Assembly (NCBI GenBank): GCA_024763295.1
Contig: JANTFU010000166.1
Span: 1-5,650, forward strand
DNA from: Anaerolineales bacterium
GTDB lineage: Bacteria > Chloroflexota > Anaerolineae > Anaerolineales > Villigracilaceae
Direction: 5' to 3'
DNA: 5,650 nt
In this document: in pieces, positions 1 through 5,063 of the stretch
Layout: each line of letters starts with the position of its first letter
Position numbering within the stretch: the stretch's first letter is position 1
Notes under the pieces: model-generated
The model's database searches: none
What the model was told of the DNA's origin: nothing
Seen by the model: the letters and a program-made list of their open reading frames with translations, nothing else
Made by a program: the position numbers and the translations under genes

Positions 1-36
1 GTTGAATTGGACTTCCTTCAGGTTGAGAAGGCATAA
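1..36 (+). CDS. nusG: Transcription termination/antitermination factor NusG, 3' end only
   Basis: The first 36 bases read in frame 1 as VELDFLQVEKA followed by TAA. This is the typical last strand of the KOW domain of NusG, which usually ends with a TPVELxFxQVEK-like sequence. NusG binds RNA polymerase through its N-terminal domain, while the KOW domain contacts Rho or ribosomal protein S10. The position, 78 bases upstream of rplK, is the standard secE-nusG-rplK-rplA order and strongly supports the call. Only 11 residues are visible, so nothing can be said about the rest of the protein. Without the context the peptide alone would be weak evidence. Confidence 0.85.
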   Translation, partial: VELDFLQVEKA

Positions 37-73
37 ACTTATCAATATCCGGCAAAAGCTAGTCGGTTAATTC

Positions 74-102
74 GTGGGAGGGCTAAAGCTCGCTAAAACC
101 AC
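74..102 (+). promoter_or_regulatory. L1-type ribosomal protein operator (mRNA hairpin) upstream of rplK
   Basis: The sequence folds as GTGG (74-77) with CCAC (99-102), then an asymmetric internal loop (GA on the 5' side, GCTAAAA on the 3' side), then an upper stem GGGC (80-83) with GCTC (88-91) closed by TAAA. The family of L1-binding sites in mRNA, which mimics the L1 site of 23S rRNA, has this two-helix form with a purine-rich 5' bulge and an A-rich 3' strand. The hairpin ends two bases before the ribosome binding site (AGGAG, 105-109), so bound L1 would block initiation of rplK. The function is inferred from structure and position. A second element with the same geometry lies before rplA. 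Confidence 0.75.
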
Positions 103-114
103 AGAGGAGTAAAT

Positions 115-540
115 ATGGCAAAGAAATTCAAAGCAATTGTAAAACTGCAAATCGAAGCAGGCAAAGCCAACCCGGCACCGCCGATTGGTCCTGCTTTGGC
201 TGGGCATGGCGTCAATATTATGGCGTTCTGCAAAGAATATAATGCCCGCACTTCGAGCCGCCCGGGTGAAATTCTTCCGGCGGAAATCACCGTTTATACG
301 GATGGTTCTTTCACCTTCGTCCTAAAGACCCCTCCGGCAGCAGAACTTCTGCGCAAAGCCGCTGGCGTTCCCAAAGGCTCCGGCGAACCGAATGTCAACA
401 AAGTGGGTAAGGTTACCCGCGCTCAGGTTCGTGAAATTGCCGAAACCAAGATGAAAGACTTGAACGCCATCGATATCGAAGGCGCGATGTTGCAGATCGA
501 AGGTACCGCCCGCAGCATGGGCATTACCGTAACCGACTAA
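115..540 (+). CDS. rplK: 50S ribosomal protein L11
   Basis: Predicted L11, which binds the GTPase-associated region of 23S rRNA at the base of the L7/L12 stalk and helps translation factors act. It is 141 residues, against 142 in Escherichia coli. The N-terminal domain has the proline-rich loop at residues 20-26 (PAPPIGP), the region linked to thiostrepton action, followed by GHGVNIMAFC. The C-terminal rRNA-binding domain ends in the family hallmark GTARSMGI. The ATG has an AGGAG ribosome binding site five bases upstream. It lies 78 bases after nusG and 50 bases before rplA, so it is co-transcribed with both. Its translation is probably repressed by L1 through the hairpin at 74-102. Usual LGQHGVNI is LAGHGVNI here, a mild variation. 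Confidence 0.98.
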   Translation: MAKKFKAIVKLQIEAGKANPAPPIGPALAGHGVNIMAFCKEYNARTSSRPGEILPAEITVYTDGSFTFVLKTPPAAELLRKAAGVPKGSGEPNVNKVGKVTRAQVREIAETKMKDLNAIDIEGAMLQIEGTARSMGITVTD

Positions 541-546
541 GTATAG

Positions 547-579
547 GTGGGAGGGTGTTATAACACCCGCTGGCACCAC
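547..579 (+). promoter_or_regulatory. Second L1-type operator, between rplK and rplA
   Basis: GTGG (547-550) pairs with CCAC (576-579). The internal loop again has GA on the 5' side and seven bases, GCTGGCA, on the 3' side. The upper stem GGGTGT (553-558) pairs with ACACCC (563-568) around a TATA loop. Loop sizes and the basal helix are identical to the element before rplK, while the upper stem has a different sequence and is longer. Different sequence with the same fold argues for a conserved RNA structure rather than chance. The ribosome binding site GGAGG (580-584) begins directly after the closing strand, so L1 binding would mask the rplA start. The function is inferred; a spacer hairpin of unrelated role is less likely. 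Confidence 0.72.
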
Positions 580-590
580 GGAGGATTATT

Positions 591-1310
591 ATGGCAAAGC
601 ACGGAAAAAAATACCGAGCCGCAGCAGAAAAAGTGGAGCGCGATACCTTTTACGCCCCGCTCGACGCGCTCAATCTGACGGTCGAAACCTCGACGACTAG
701 TTTTGACTCAACCGTTGAAGTTCACCTGCGCATGGGGCTTGACCCCCGTAAAGCAGACCAGCAAGTACGCGACGTTGTCAATCTGCCGCATGGTTTGGGC
801 AAGACAGTTCGCGTTTTGGTCTTTGCTTCCGGCGAAGGTGCTGCAATTGCACGTGAAGCCGGTGCAGACTTCGTCGCTGACGATGATGAAATGATTAAGA
901 AAATTCAGGACGGTTGGACTGATTTCGATGTCGCTATCGCCACCCCTGATATGATGGGCAAAGCCGGTCGTCTGGGGCGTGTGTTGGGTCCGCGTGGCTT
1001 GATGCCGAACCCTAAAGCCGGTACCGTTGTTCAGGCAGCTGATTTGCCGCGTGCAATCGAAGAATCGAAAGCCGGTCGTGTTGAATATCGTCTTGATAAA
1101 ACCGCGAATATCCACGTCCCGATTGGAAAAGTTTCCTTCGGTGGTGAAAAACTACTCGATAACTTTGCGGCACTGATGGGCGCCATCAAACGCTCGAAAC
1201 CCCCGGCAGCAAAAGGGAACTACGTTCAGCGTGTAACGGTCACATCGACGATGGGACCTGGCATCAAAGTGGATGCCAATCAAGCACAATCCTTAGAAGT
1301 AAAGGGATAA
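591..1310 (+). CDS. rplA: 50S ribosomal protein L1
   Basis: Predicted L1, which binds the mobile L1 stalk of 23S rRNA (helices 76-78) and assists movement of deacylated tRNA out of the E site. In many bacteria it also represses its own operon by binding an mRNA copy of the rRNA site. It is 239 residues, against 234 in E. coli. Family hallmarks are HGLGKTVRVLVF near residue 67, the KIQDGWTDFDVAIATPDMM stretch (104-122), the L1 signature GRLGRVLGPRGLMPNPKAGT (126-145), the AGRVEYR-DKTANIHVPIGK region (161-180), and the rRNA-contact motif STMGPG (219-224). The ATG follows a GGAGG site by six bases. The gene sits between rplK and the rplJ leader. All key motifs are intact. Confidence 0.98.
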   Translation: MAKHGKKYRAAAEKVERDTFYAPLDALNLTVETSTTSFDSTVEVHLRMGLDPRKADQQVRDVVNLPHGLGKTVRVLVFASGEGAAIAREAGADFVADDDEMIKKIQDGWTDFDVAIATPDMMGKAGRLGRVLGPRGLMPNPKAGTVVQAADLPRAIEESKAGRVEYRLDKTANIHVPIGKVSFGGEKLLDNFAALMGAIKRSKPPAAKGNYVQRVTVTSTMGPGIKVDANQAQSLEVKG

Positions 1311-1341
1311 TTTCTTAACCCTATAACTTTAAAACCTATCA

Positions 1342-1474
1342 CTTCGCCGAAGAAAGCAGGTGCTCACTTTTGAGCTTAATTCCCTGCCCAGACGAAGACT
1401 GCATTCCCCCCCTGTGGGTGGACTCCTATGTGAGTAAAAAGTCTTTGCCTGGATGATAGGCAAAGACTTTTTTT
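1342..1474 (+). ncRNA. Ribosomal protein L10 leader (transcription attenuator) before rplJ
   Basis: The 179 bases between rplA and rplJ hold a leader RNA of the L10(L12)4-binding type. The core is GCAGG (1356-1360) paired with CCTGC (1383-1387), a one-base 5' bulge, an inner stem GCTCA (1362-1366) with TGAGC (1371-1375) and CTTT loop, and a seven-base 3' bulge TTAATTC. This kink-turn-like form matches known L10 leaders. An outer helix CTTCG (1342-1346) with CGAAG (1393-1397) encloses it. The same 3' strand, extended to 1393-1400, can instead pair with 1440-1447 and so break the terminator that follows. The model is that bound L10-L12 favours the outer helix and termination, and free RNA favours read-through. 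The pairing is visible in the sequence; the mechanism follows the described Bacillus example. Confidence 0.88.
1436..1474 (+). terminator. Intrinsic attenuator terminator upstream of rplJ
   Basis: A 15-base-pair inverted repeat (1436-1450 with 1458-1472; core GTCTTTGCCT / AGGCAAAGAC) has a seven-base loop GGATGAT and runs into an uninterrupted seven-T tract (1468-1474). It lies only one base upstream of the rplJ ribosome binding site, so it is a regulatory terminator and not the end of the operon. The 5' arm can alternatively pair with 1393-1400, giving an antiterminator. It would stop transcription into rplJ-rplL when the L10 complex is in excess. Confidence 0.92.
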
Positions 1475-1489
1475 GAAAGGAGGTTTCCT

Positions 1490-2011
1490 TTGGCACTAAC
1501 AAAAGAACGCAAACAAGAAGTTGTAGCCCAATATAAAGATTGGGTGAGCCAAAGCCAGGCTCTCTTCCTTGTCGAGTATAAAGGCGCTTCAGTAAAAGAT
1601 ATGGAAGCAGCTCGCGCAAAGGTTCGTGAGAGTGGCGGCGAATTCCACGTTGTCAAAAACCGTTTAGCCAAACTGGTTCTCAAAGAAAATTACGAGATTC
1701 CTGAAGGCTATTTGGAAAATAGTACAGCGATCGGTTTTGCCTTTGATGATGTTGCTTCGACAGCAAAAGCGTTGTCGGAATCAGCGAAAGACGTTGACGC
1801 ATTCAAATTCAAAGGTGGCTTTATGGGCGCCGAAATACTGGACCCCGATAAAGTTCAAGCCCTTGCCAAGCTTCCCCCGCTGGCAGTCTTGCAAGCCCAG
1901 TTGCTGGGTGTTCTTCAGGCTCCTGCTGGTAAATTGGTACGCACCATTGCCGAGCCTGCACGCGGTCTCGCCGCTGTGATCAAAGCAAAAAACGAAGAAG
2001 CTGCCGCGTAG
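1490..2011 (+). CDS. rplJ: 50S ribosomal protein L10
   Basis: Predicted L10, the base of the ribosomal stalk. Its N-terminal domain binds 23S rRNA beside L11, and its C-terminal helix carries dimers of L7/L12. It is 173 residues, close to the family norm of about 165-175. The N-terminus MALTKERKQEVV is typical, the KNRLAK motif is at 56-61, FKGGFMG is near 107-113, and the alanine/leucine-rich helix from about 133 to 170 is the L12 platform. The start is TTG: no in-frame ATG lies near, the reading from TTG matches the family N-terminus, and an exceptionally strong AAAGGAGGT (1476-1484) is five bases upstream. It is controlled by the attenuator leader just before it and followed 55 bases later by rplL. 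Confidence 0.97.
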   Translation: MALTKERKQEVVAQYKDWVSQSQALFLVEYKGASVKDMEAARAKVRESGGEFHVVKNRLAKLVLKENYEIPEGYLENSTAIGFAFDDVASTAKALSESAKDVDAFKFKGGFMGAEILDPDKVQALAKLPPLAVLQAQLLGVLQAPAGKLVRTIAEPARGLAAVIKAKNEEAAA

Positions 2012-2066
2012 GCAACTTTTCCATCTCAAACTAAAAAATAAGAAGCTATAAAACAAGGAGTTTAAA

Positions 2067-2444
2067 ATGGCTGCTGATCTCGAAAAAATTGTTGAAGAAC
2101 TGAGCACTTTGAGCGTTCTCGAAGCTGCTGAACTCGTTTCCATGTTGGAAGAAAAATGGGGCGTCTCCGCTGCCGCACCTGTCGCGGTTGCCGCTGCTGG
2201 CGCTGCTGCTCCCGCTGAAGCCGTTGAAGAAAAGACCGAATTTGATGTTGTTATCAAAGATGCCGGTCCCAAGAAGATCGATGTTATTAAAGCGATCCGC
2301 CAACTGACCAGCTTGGGCTTGAAAGAATCCAAAGAATTGGCTGAAACCGCCGGATCCAAGGTTCTTACTCAGGTCGGCAAAGAAGCTGCTGAAGATGCCA
2401 AGAGCAAACTCGAAGCTGCTGGCGCTTCCGTAGAACTCGCTTAG
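2067..2444 (+). CDS. rplL: 50S ribosomal protein L7/L12
   Basis: Predicted stalk protein L7/L12, present in several copies per ribosome and responsible for recruiting translational GTPases. It is 125 residues, normal for the family. Residues 1-33 form the dimerisation domain that docks on L10, residues 34-53 are the flexible hinge rich in alanine and proline, and residues 55-125 are the globular factor-binding domain beginning KTEFDVVIKDAG. The helix that contacts factors reads IKAIRQLTSLGLKESK (74-89). Most bacteria have TGLGLKEAK, so Gly to Ser at 82 and Ala to Ser at 88 are slight departures. An AAGGAG site (2055-2060) precedes the ATG by six bases. It is the last gene of the unit; a terminator follows and rpoB is absent. 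Confidence 0.98.
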   Translation: MAADLEKIVEELSTLSVLEAAELVSMLEEKWGVSAAAPVAVAAAGAAAPAEAVEEKTEFDVVIKDAGPKKIDVIKAIRQLTSLGLKESKELAETAGSKVLTQVGKEAAEDAKSKLEAAGASVELA

Positions 2445-2465
2445 TTCTCACGAACAGCACAAAAG

Positions 2466-2495
2466 AAAAGCGGCTCCACACGGAGCCGCTTTTTT
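2466..2495. terminator. Bidirectional intrinsic terminator between rplL and lexA
   Basis: AAAAGCGGCTCC (2466-2477) pairs with GGAGCCGCTTTT (2482-2493) around the loop ACAC, and a T run continues to 2495. The stem is perfect and GC-rich in its upper part, so it should end the rplK-A-J-L transcript strongly. Read on the other strand, the same stem is followed by a T-rich tract (CTTTTCTTTT), and the lexA stop codon lies about 20 bases before it, so it probably also terminates lexA. The two units converge here. Confidence 0.93.
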
Positions 2496-2515
2496 GATTT
2501 AAACGGGGGATATTT

Positions 2516-3184
2516 TTAGAGTTTTTCCATTTGCCGAACAACCATGACGACTTTGCCTTTGATTTCAAGCGGTTCATCTTTTCCAATCATGATTGGTTTC
2601 ATGGTGGGATTCGCAGGTTGGAGGCGATAGCCATCTTTTTCTTTATAGAAGTACTTCAGGGTAGTTTCGTCTTTTTCCGGCAGCCAAACAGCAACCATAT
2701 CGCCGTTATTAGCACTGTTAGTCGGCTTCATAACGACAATATCGCCATCACTGACCATTGCATCAATCATCGAATCACCTGAAACTTCGAGAGCAAAAAG
2801 GTCGTCATTTTTTTGCGATGTGGAGAAGAGCGAACTGGCAATATCGATGGATGTATCGGCATCGTAATAGCTGAAATCCGAAGCAGGGACCGGGATCGGT
2901 TCGCCCGCGACGATACGACCTGCTACCGGTACCCGAAACATCTCTCCCAGTGGGTTGGCGTTCGCTAACTTTACGCCGCGCGAAATTTTGCGTTGACGTT
3001 CGATCTTGCCCATTTTTTCGAGTTGGTCAAGATAATAGTTAACCACCGATGTGGATGAAATGCCGGTTGCCTCGCCAATCTCTCGGATGGTGGGAGGGTA
3101 GCCTTCGTCGTCTTGGTATTTCTTTAGGAAAGCCAATATCTTTTTATGCCGTTCGCCAAGACCTTTCGATTTGCGTGCCATCAT
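2516..3184 (-). CDS. lexA: LexA repressor, SOS-response regulator and self-cleaving serine protease
   Basis: Predicted LexA (222 residues), which represses DNA-damage genes and cleaves itself when activated RecA filaments form. The N-terminal winged helix-turn-helix covers about residues 8-70 (PPTIREIGEATGISSTSVVNYYLDQLE). The cleavage site is Ala93-Gly94 in RIVAGEPI. The catalytic pair is Ser138 in VSGDSM and Lys177 in TTLKYF, both intact. The gap between cleavage site and serine is 45 residues, about ten longer than in E. coli (35). The start at 3184 is chosen because AAGGAG (3191-3196, minus strand) lies six bases upstream. The upstream in-frame ATG at 3244 falls inside the promoter and cannot be used; ATG at 3181 is the only alternative. 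The gene is probably autoregulated by the SOS box at 3239-3250. Confidence 0.97.
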   Translation of the reverse strand: MMARKSKGLGERHKKILAFLKKYQDDEGYPPTIREIGEATGISSTSVVNYYLDQLEKMGKIERQRKISRGVKLANANPLGEMFRVPVAGRIVAGEPIPVPASDFSYYDADTSIDIASSLFSTSQKNDDLFALEVSGDSMIDAMVSDGDIVVMKPTNSANNGDMVAVWLPEKDETTLKYFYKEKDGYRLQPANPTMKPIMIGKDEPLEIKGKVVMVVRQMEKL

Positions 3185-3229
3185 AAGAATCTCCTTCAGA
3201 GCTTCAATCTCGCTCATTTGTGCTATGAG

Positions 3230-3258
3230 ATAATAGCAGAACAATTGTTCGCTGTCAA
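3230..3258 (-). promoter_or_regulatory. lexA promoter (sigma-70 type)
   Basis: On the minus strand the sequence reads TTGACA (3258-3253), a 17-base spacer, then TATTAT (3235-3230). This is a perfect -35 box, optimal spacing and a -10 box one base from consensus. Transcription should begin near 3223, giving a leader of about 40 bases before the lexA ATG. The SOS box lies within the spacer, so a bound repressor would exclude RNA polymerase. Confidence 0.9.
3239..3250. promoter_or_regulatory. LexA operator (SOS box), GAAC-N4-GTTC type
   Basis: GAACAATTGTTC is a perfect 12-base palindrome. GAAC-N4-GTTC is the core of the SOS box of Firmicutes and Actinobacteria, unlike the CTGT-N8-ACAG box of E. 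coli. It sits between the -35 and -10 boxes of the lexA promoter, the expected place for autorepression. The palindrome and its position are seen directly; binding by this LexA is inferred. I found no second copy in the intergenic region. Confidence 0.9.
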
Positions 3259-3454
3259 GGGCGCTAGATTTTTTGTTCTAAGAAAACTGCTTTGGGGATA
3301 GGATTTAGCCTTTTTTAGAAAAATCAAACTTTGCTTTGATAAAAATTAAGTTTTATTGAGTAAAATTAAAATAAATCTTGACAAAATTTAAAATATCTGT
3401 ACAATGCAATTAAGTAACTTGAAGTGTCTTTTAGAAAAACTGAAAGGAAATCTT
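3259..3454. other. AT-rich intergenic region between the divergent lexA and + strand units
   Basis: After the lexA -35 box the sequence turns very AT-rich (about 3300-3377). It contains a small inverted repeat ATCAAA...TTTGAT (3323-3340) and long A and T runs directly upstream of the + strand -35 box. Such A/T tracts could act as an UP element for RNA polymerase alpha subunits. I see no further gene, no RNA gene and no second SOS box here. Confidence 0.5.
3378..3405 (+). promoter_or_regulatory. Sigma-70 promoter of the small-protein/transporter unit
   Basis: TTGACA (3378-3383), a 16-base spacer and TACAAT (3400-3405) form a near-consensus promoter, with AT-rich DNA upstream that may act as an UP element. 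Transcription should begin near 3412, giving a leader of about 43 bases before the ATG at 3455. An in-frame ATG at 3404 overlaps the -10 box and would not be transcribed, which helps decide the start of the next gene. Confidence 0.83.
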
Positions 3455-3676
3455 ATGTTTAGCACAAATGGCATTGATTATTTGCCCGAATATAAGGCGC
3501 GGCAACGCGAACTGGAAGCATTCGCGCAGAACGAGCGCTTGGCAAAATTACTGGAAAATGATGAAGTCTCCCCTCTTCGTCAGCGCCTTGGCGCGCTGTT
3601 GATTGACTTAGGTAAAAAAGTTGCCCAAGAATCGAAACAGGATGCGCATTTGGTTTTATCTGCCGGACATCAATAG
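3455..3676 (+). CDS. Small hypothetical protein, 73 residues
   Basis: I do not recognise this protein. The start at 3455 is favoured by AAAGGA (3443-3448) six bases upstream and by the promoter at 3378-3405, which excludes the earlier ATG at 3404. It begins MFSTNGIDYLPEYKARQREL, then has a charged, probably helical stretch (about residues 14-35, with many Glu, Arg and Lys) and a second amphipathic helix RLGALLIDLGKKVAQE (about 42-57). It has no signal peptide, no convincing membrane segment and no cysteine. Codon use resembles the neighbours and the frame is uninterrupted, so it is likely a real gene. It lies 66 bases before the transporter gene and probably shares its transcript. A cytoplasmic or membrane-peripheral accessory role is possible but unproven. 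Confidence 0.72.
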   Translation: MFSTNGIDYLPEYKARQRELEAFAQNERLAKLLENDEVSPLRQRLGALLIDLGKKVAQESKQDAHLVLSAGHQ

Positions 3677-3742
3677 ATCGAATTGACGCAAGAGAGTAAA
3701 GCTGCTTTTCCGCCGCTTCGCGTTTGGGTTGAAGGTTTAATT

Positions 3743-5014
3743 ATGAAGAATCTTTTTGAGAACTGGAAAAATATCTATAACGAATATCCACGCACCTTTT
3801 GGGTTTTGATCGCGGTCTCTTTTGTTGACCAAATCGGTGGCGCGTTGCTTTTTCCCTTCTTTGCGCTGTATGTGACGATGAAGTTCAATGTCGGGATGAC
3901 GGAAGTCGGCTATCTCTTCGCGTTTTTCTCGGTCTCGAGCTTTGTGGGCAGTATTTTGGGCGGTGCCCTGACCGACCGTTTCGGGCGCAAGCAGATTGTG
4001 ATCTTTAGCTTGGTAGCGACTTCGATTGGCAGCGTCTTCATGGGCTTGGCTACCAGTTTGACTGCCTTTTATGTCATCGCGGTGCTTTCGGGCATCTTTA
4101 GTGTTGGCGGACCAGCGCGGCAGGCGATGGTAGCGGATATTTTGCCGGAGAAGAAACGCGCGCAAGGATATGGCATCTTGCGTGTTGCGGCAAATCTTTC
4201 TGTCGCGATCGGTCCTGCCTTGGGCGGGATTTTATTGGGCATTACCAGCTACCTGACGCTTTTCATTGTCGATGCGGTGACCAGCTTTATCGTGGCGGGG
4301 TTGTTTGCAGCTTTTATTCCCGAAACAAAACCTGAAGTAAGGGAATCAAGTTTACAGGCGGGCGCTTCGCAATCTGTCTCTCAATCTTTTGTGGGTTATT
4401 TGAGCGTCTTCCGCGATTTGCTTTTTATGGCGTTTATCTTCGTCTGTATCCTGATGGGCTTGGTGTATACGAATATGAATACGAGCCTAGGCGTTTATCT
4501 GCGCGATATGTTTGCGGTTAGCGAAGCGAATTATGGGTTGATTTTGAGCCTGAACGCGGCGATGGTGGTGCTCTTCCAATTTGCGGTCACGCGCCGGATT
4601 GAAAACCGACCGCCCTTGTTGGTGATGGCTGCCGGGATGCTGCTCTACACGATTGGATTTGGGATGTATGGTTTTGTCGGCACGATGCCCTTCTTTGTGC
4701 TGGCGATGATTATTTTGACAATTGGTGAGATGTTGATCGCTCCGGTTTCACAGGCGCTGGTGGCAAAGTTTTCACCTGCTGAGATGCGCGGACGTTATAT
4801 GGCGGTCTTTGGTATTTCATGGATGATTCCCTTTGCAGTTGGTCCGACGTTGGCGGGTTTGGTGATGGATAATTTTAACCCGCGTTGGCTTTGGTATCTT
4901 GCCGGAGTAATCGGTGTTGTGGCAACATTTGGCTTTGTGTGGCTACATCGTATGGTCGATGTGTCTGCCAAAGAAGAAATTTTAACGGAAGCAGCCGCAG
5001 AAGCGGTTGCATAA
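3743..5014 (+). CDS. Major facilitator superfamily transporter, probable exporter
   Basis: Predicted inner-membrane secondary transporter of 423 residues with about 12 membrane helices: six in residues 18-191, a central cytoplasmic loop at about 192-225, and six in 227-402. The loop between helices 2 and 3 has the superfamily motif A, GALTDRFGRK (74-83). Helix 5 carries GPALGGILLG (157-166), similar to the motif C of drug/proton antiporters, and GGPARQAMVADILP (122-135) follows helix 4. These features suggest a proton-coupled exporter of drug-type substrates, but the substrate cannot be told from sequence. The start at ATG 3743 has GAAGG (3731-3735) seven bases upstream and gives a typical short cytoplasmic N-terminus; a TTG at 3683 in the same frame lacks a binding site. 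It probably belongs to the unit starting at 3412. Confidence 0.93.
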   Translation: MKNLFENWKNIYNEYPRTFWVLIAVSFVDQIGGALLFPFFALYVTMKFNVGMTEVGYLFAFFSVSSFVGSILGGALTDRFGRKQIVIFSLVATSIGSVFMGLATSLTAFYVIAVLSGIFSVGGPARQAMVADILPEKKRAQGYGILRVAANLSVAIGPALGGILLGITSYLTLFIVDAVTSFIVAGLFAAFIPETKPEVRESSLQAGASQSVSQSFVGYLSVFRDLLFMAFIFVCILMGLVYTNMNTSLGVYLRDMFAVSEANYGLILSLNAAMVVLFQFAVTRRIENRPPLLVMAAGMLLYTIGFGMYGFVGTMPFFVLAMIILTIGEMLIAPVSQALVAKFSPAEMRGRYMAVFGISWMIPFAVGPTLAGLVMDNFNPRWLWYLAGVIGVVATFGFVWLHRMVDVSAKEEILTEAAAEAVA

Positions 5015-5063
5015 GAAAAGAGATCGCGGCGCTTTGCGTTGCGCAAGGAAAAGGAGACCTATG

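Noticed and set aside
37..73. Separate promoter for rplK after nusG
   Set aside because: I found no pair of -35 and -10 boxes at a proper distance; co-transcription from upstream of nusG is more likely.
1781..2359. Long open frame of 192 codons on the minus strand across rplJ and rplL
   Set aside because: It is a shadow of two certain ribosomal protein genes, has low-complexity Ser/Ala sequence from the L12 hinge, and no recognisable domain.
3185..3244. N-terminal extension of LexA by 20 residues from ATG 3244
   Set aside because: That ATG lies inside the spacer of the lexA promoter and upstream of the expected transcription start. ATG 3184 has a proper ribosome binding site and matches the usual LexA length better.
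3323..3340. ATCAAA...TTTGAT inverted repeat as a terminator or operator
   Set aside because: Only six AT-rich pairs with no GC core, in a region of very high AT content where such repeats arise by chance.
3404..3454. Upstream ATG at 3404 as start of the small protein
   Set aside because: It overlaps the -10 box TACAAT and would precede the transcription start near 3412; ATG 3455 has a good binding site.
3681..3715. TTGACG at 3683-3688 as a separate promoter for the transporter
   Set aside because: No matching -10 box at 16-18 bases; the sequence there is GC-rich around CCGCCGC.
3683..3742. TTG start of the transporter, adding 20 residues
   Set aside because: There is no ribosome binding site before it and the added residues do not look like a transporter N-terminus; ATG 3743 has GAAGG at proper distance.
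3737..4165. Minus-strand open frame of 142 codons inside the transporter gene
   Set aside because: It is very rich in Arg, His, Gln and Lys, as expected from the reverse reading of a membrane protein gene; no family features.
5007..5063. Longer DUF2089 reading from ATG 5007 overlapping the transporter end
   Set aside because: The added residues are Arg/Lys-rich and unlike the family, while AAGGAG directly precedes ATG 5061/5064.
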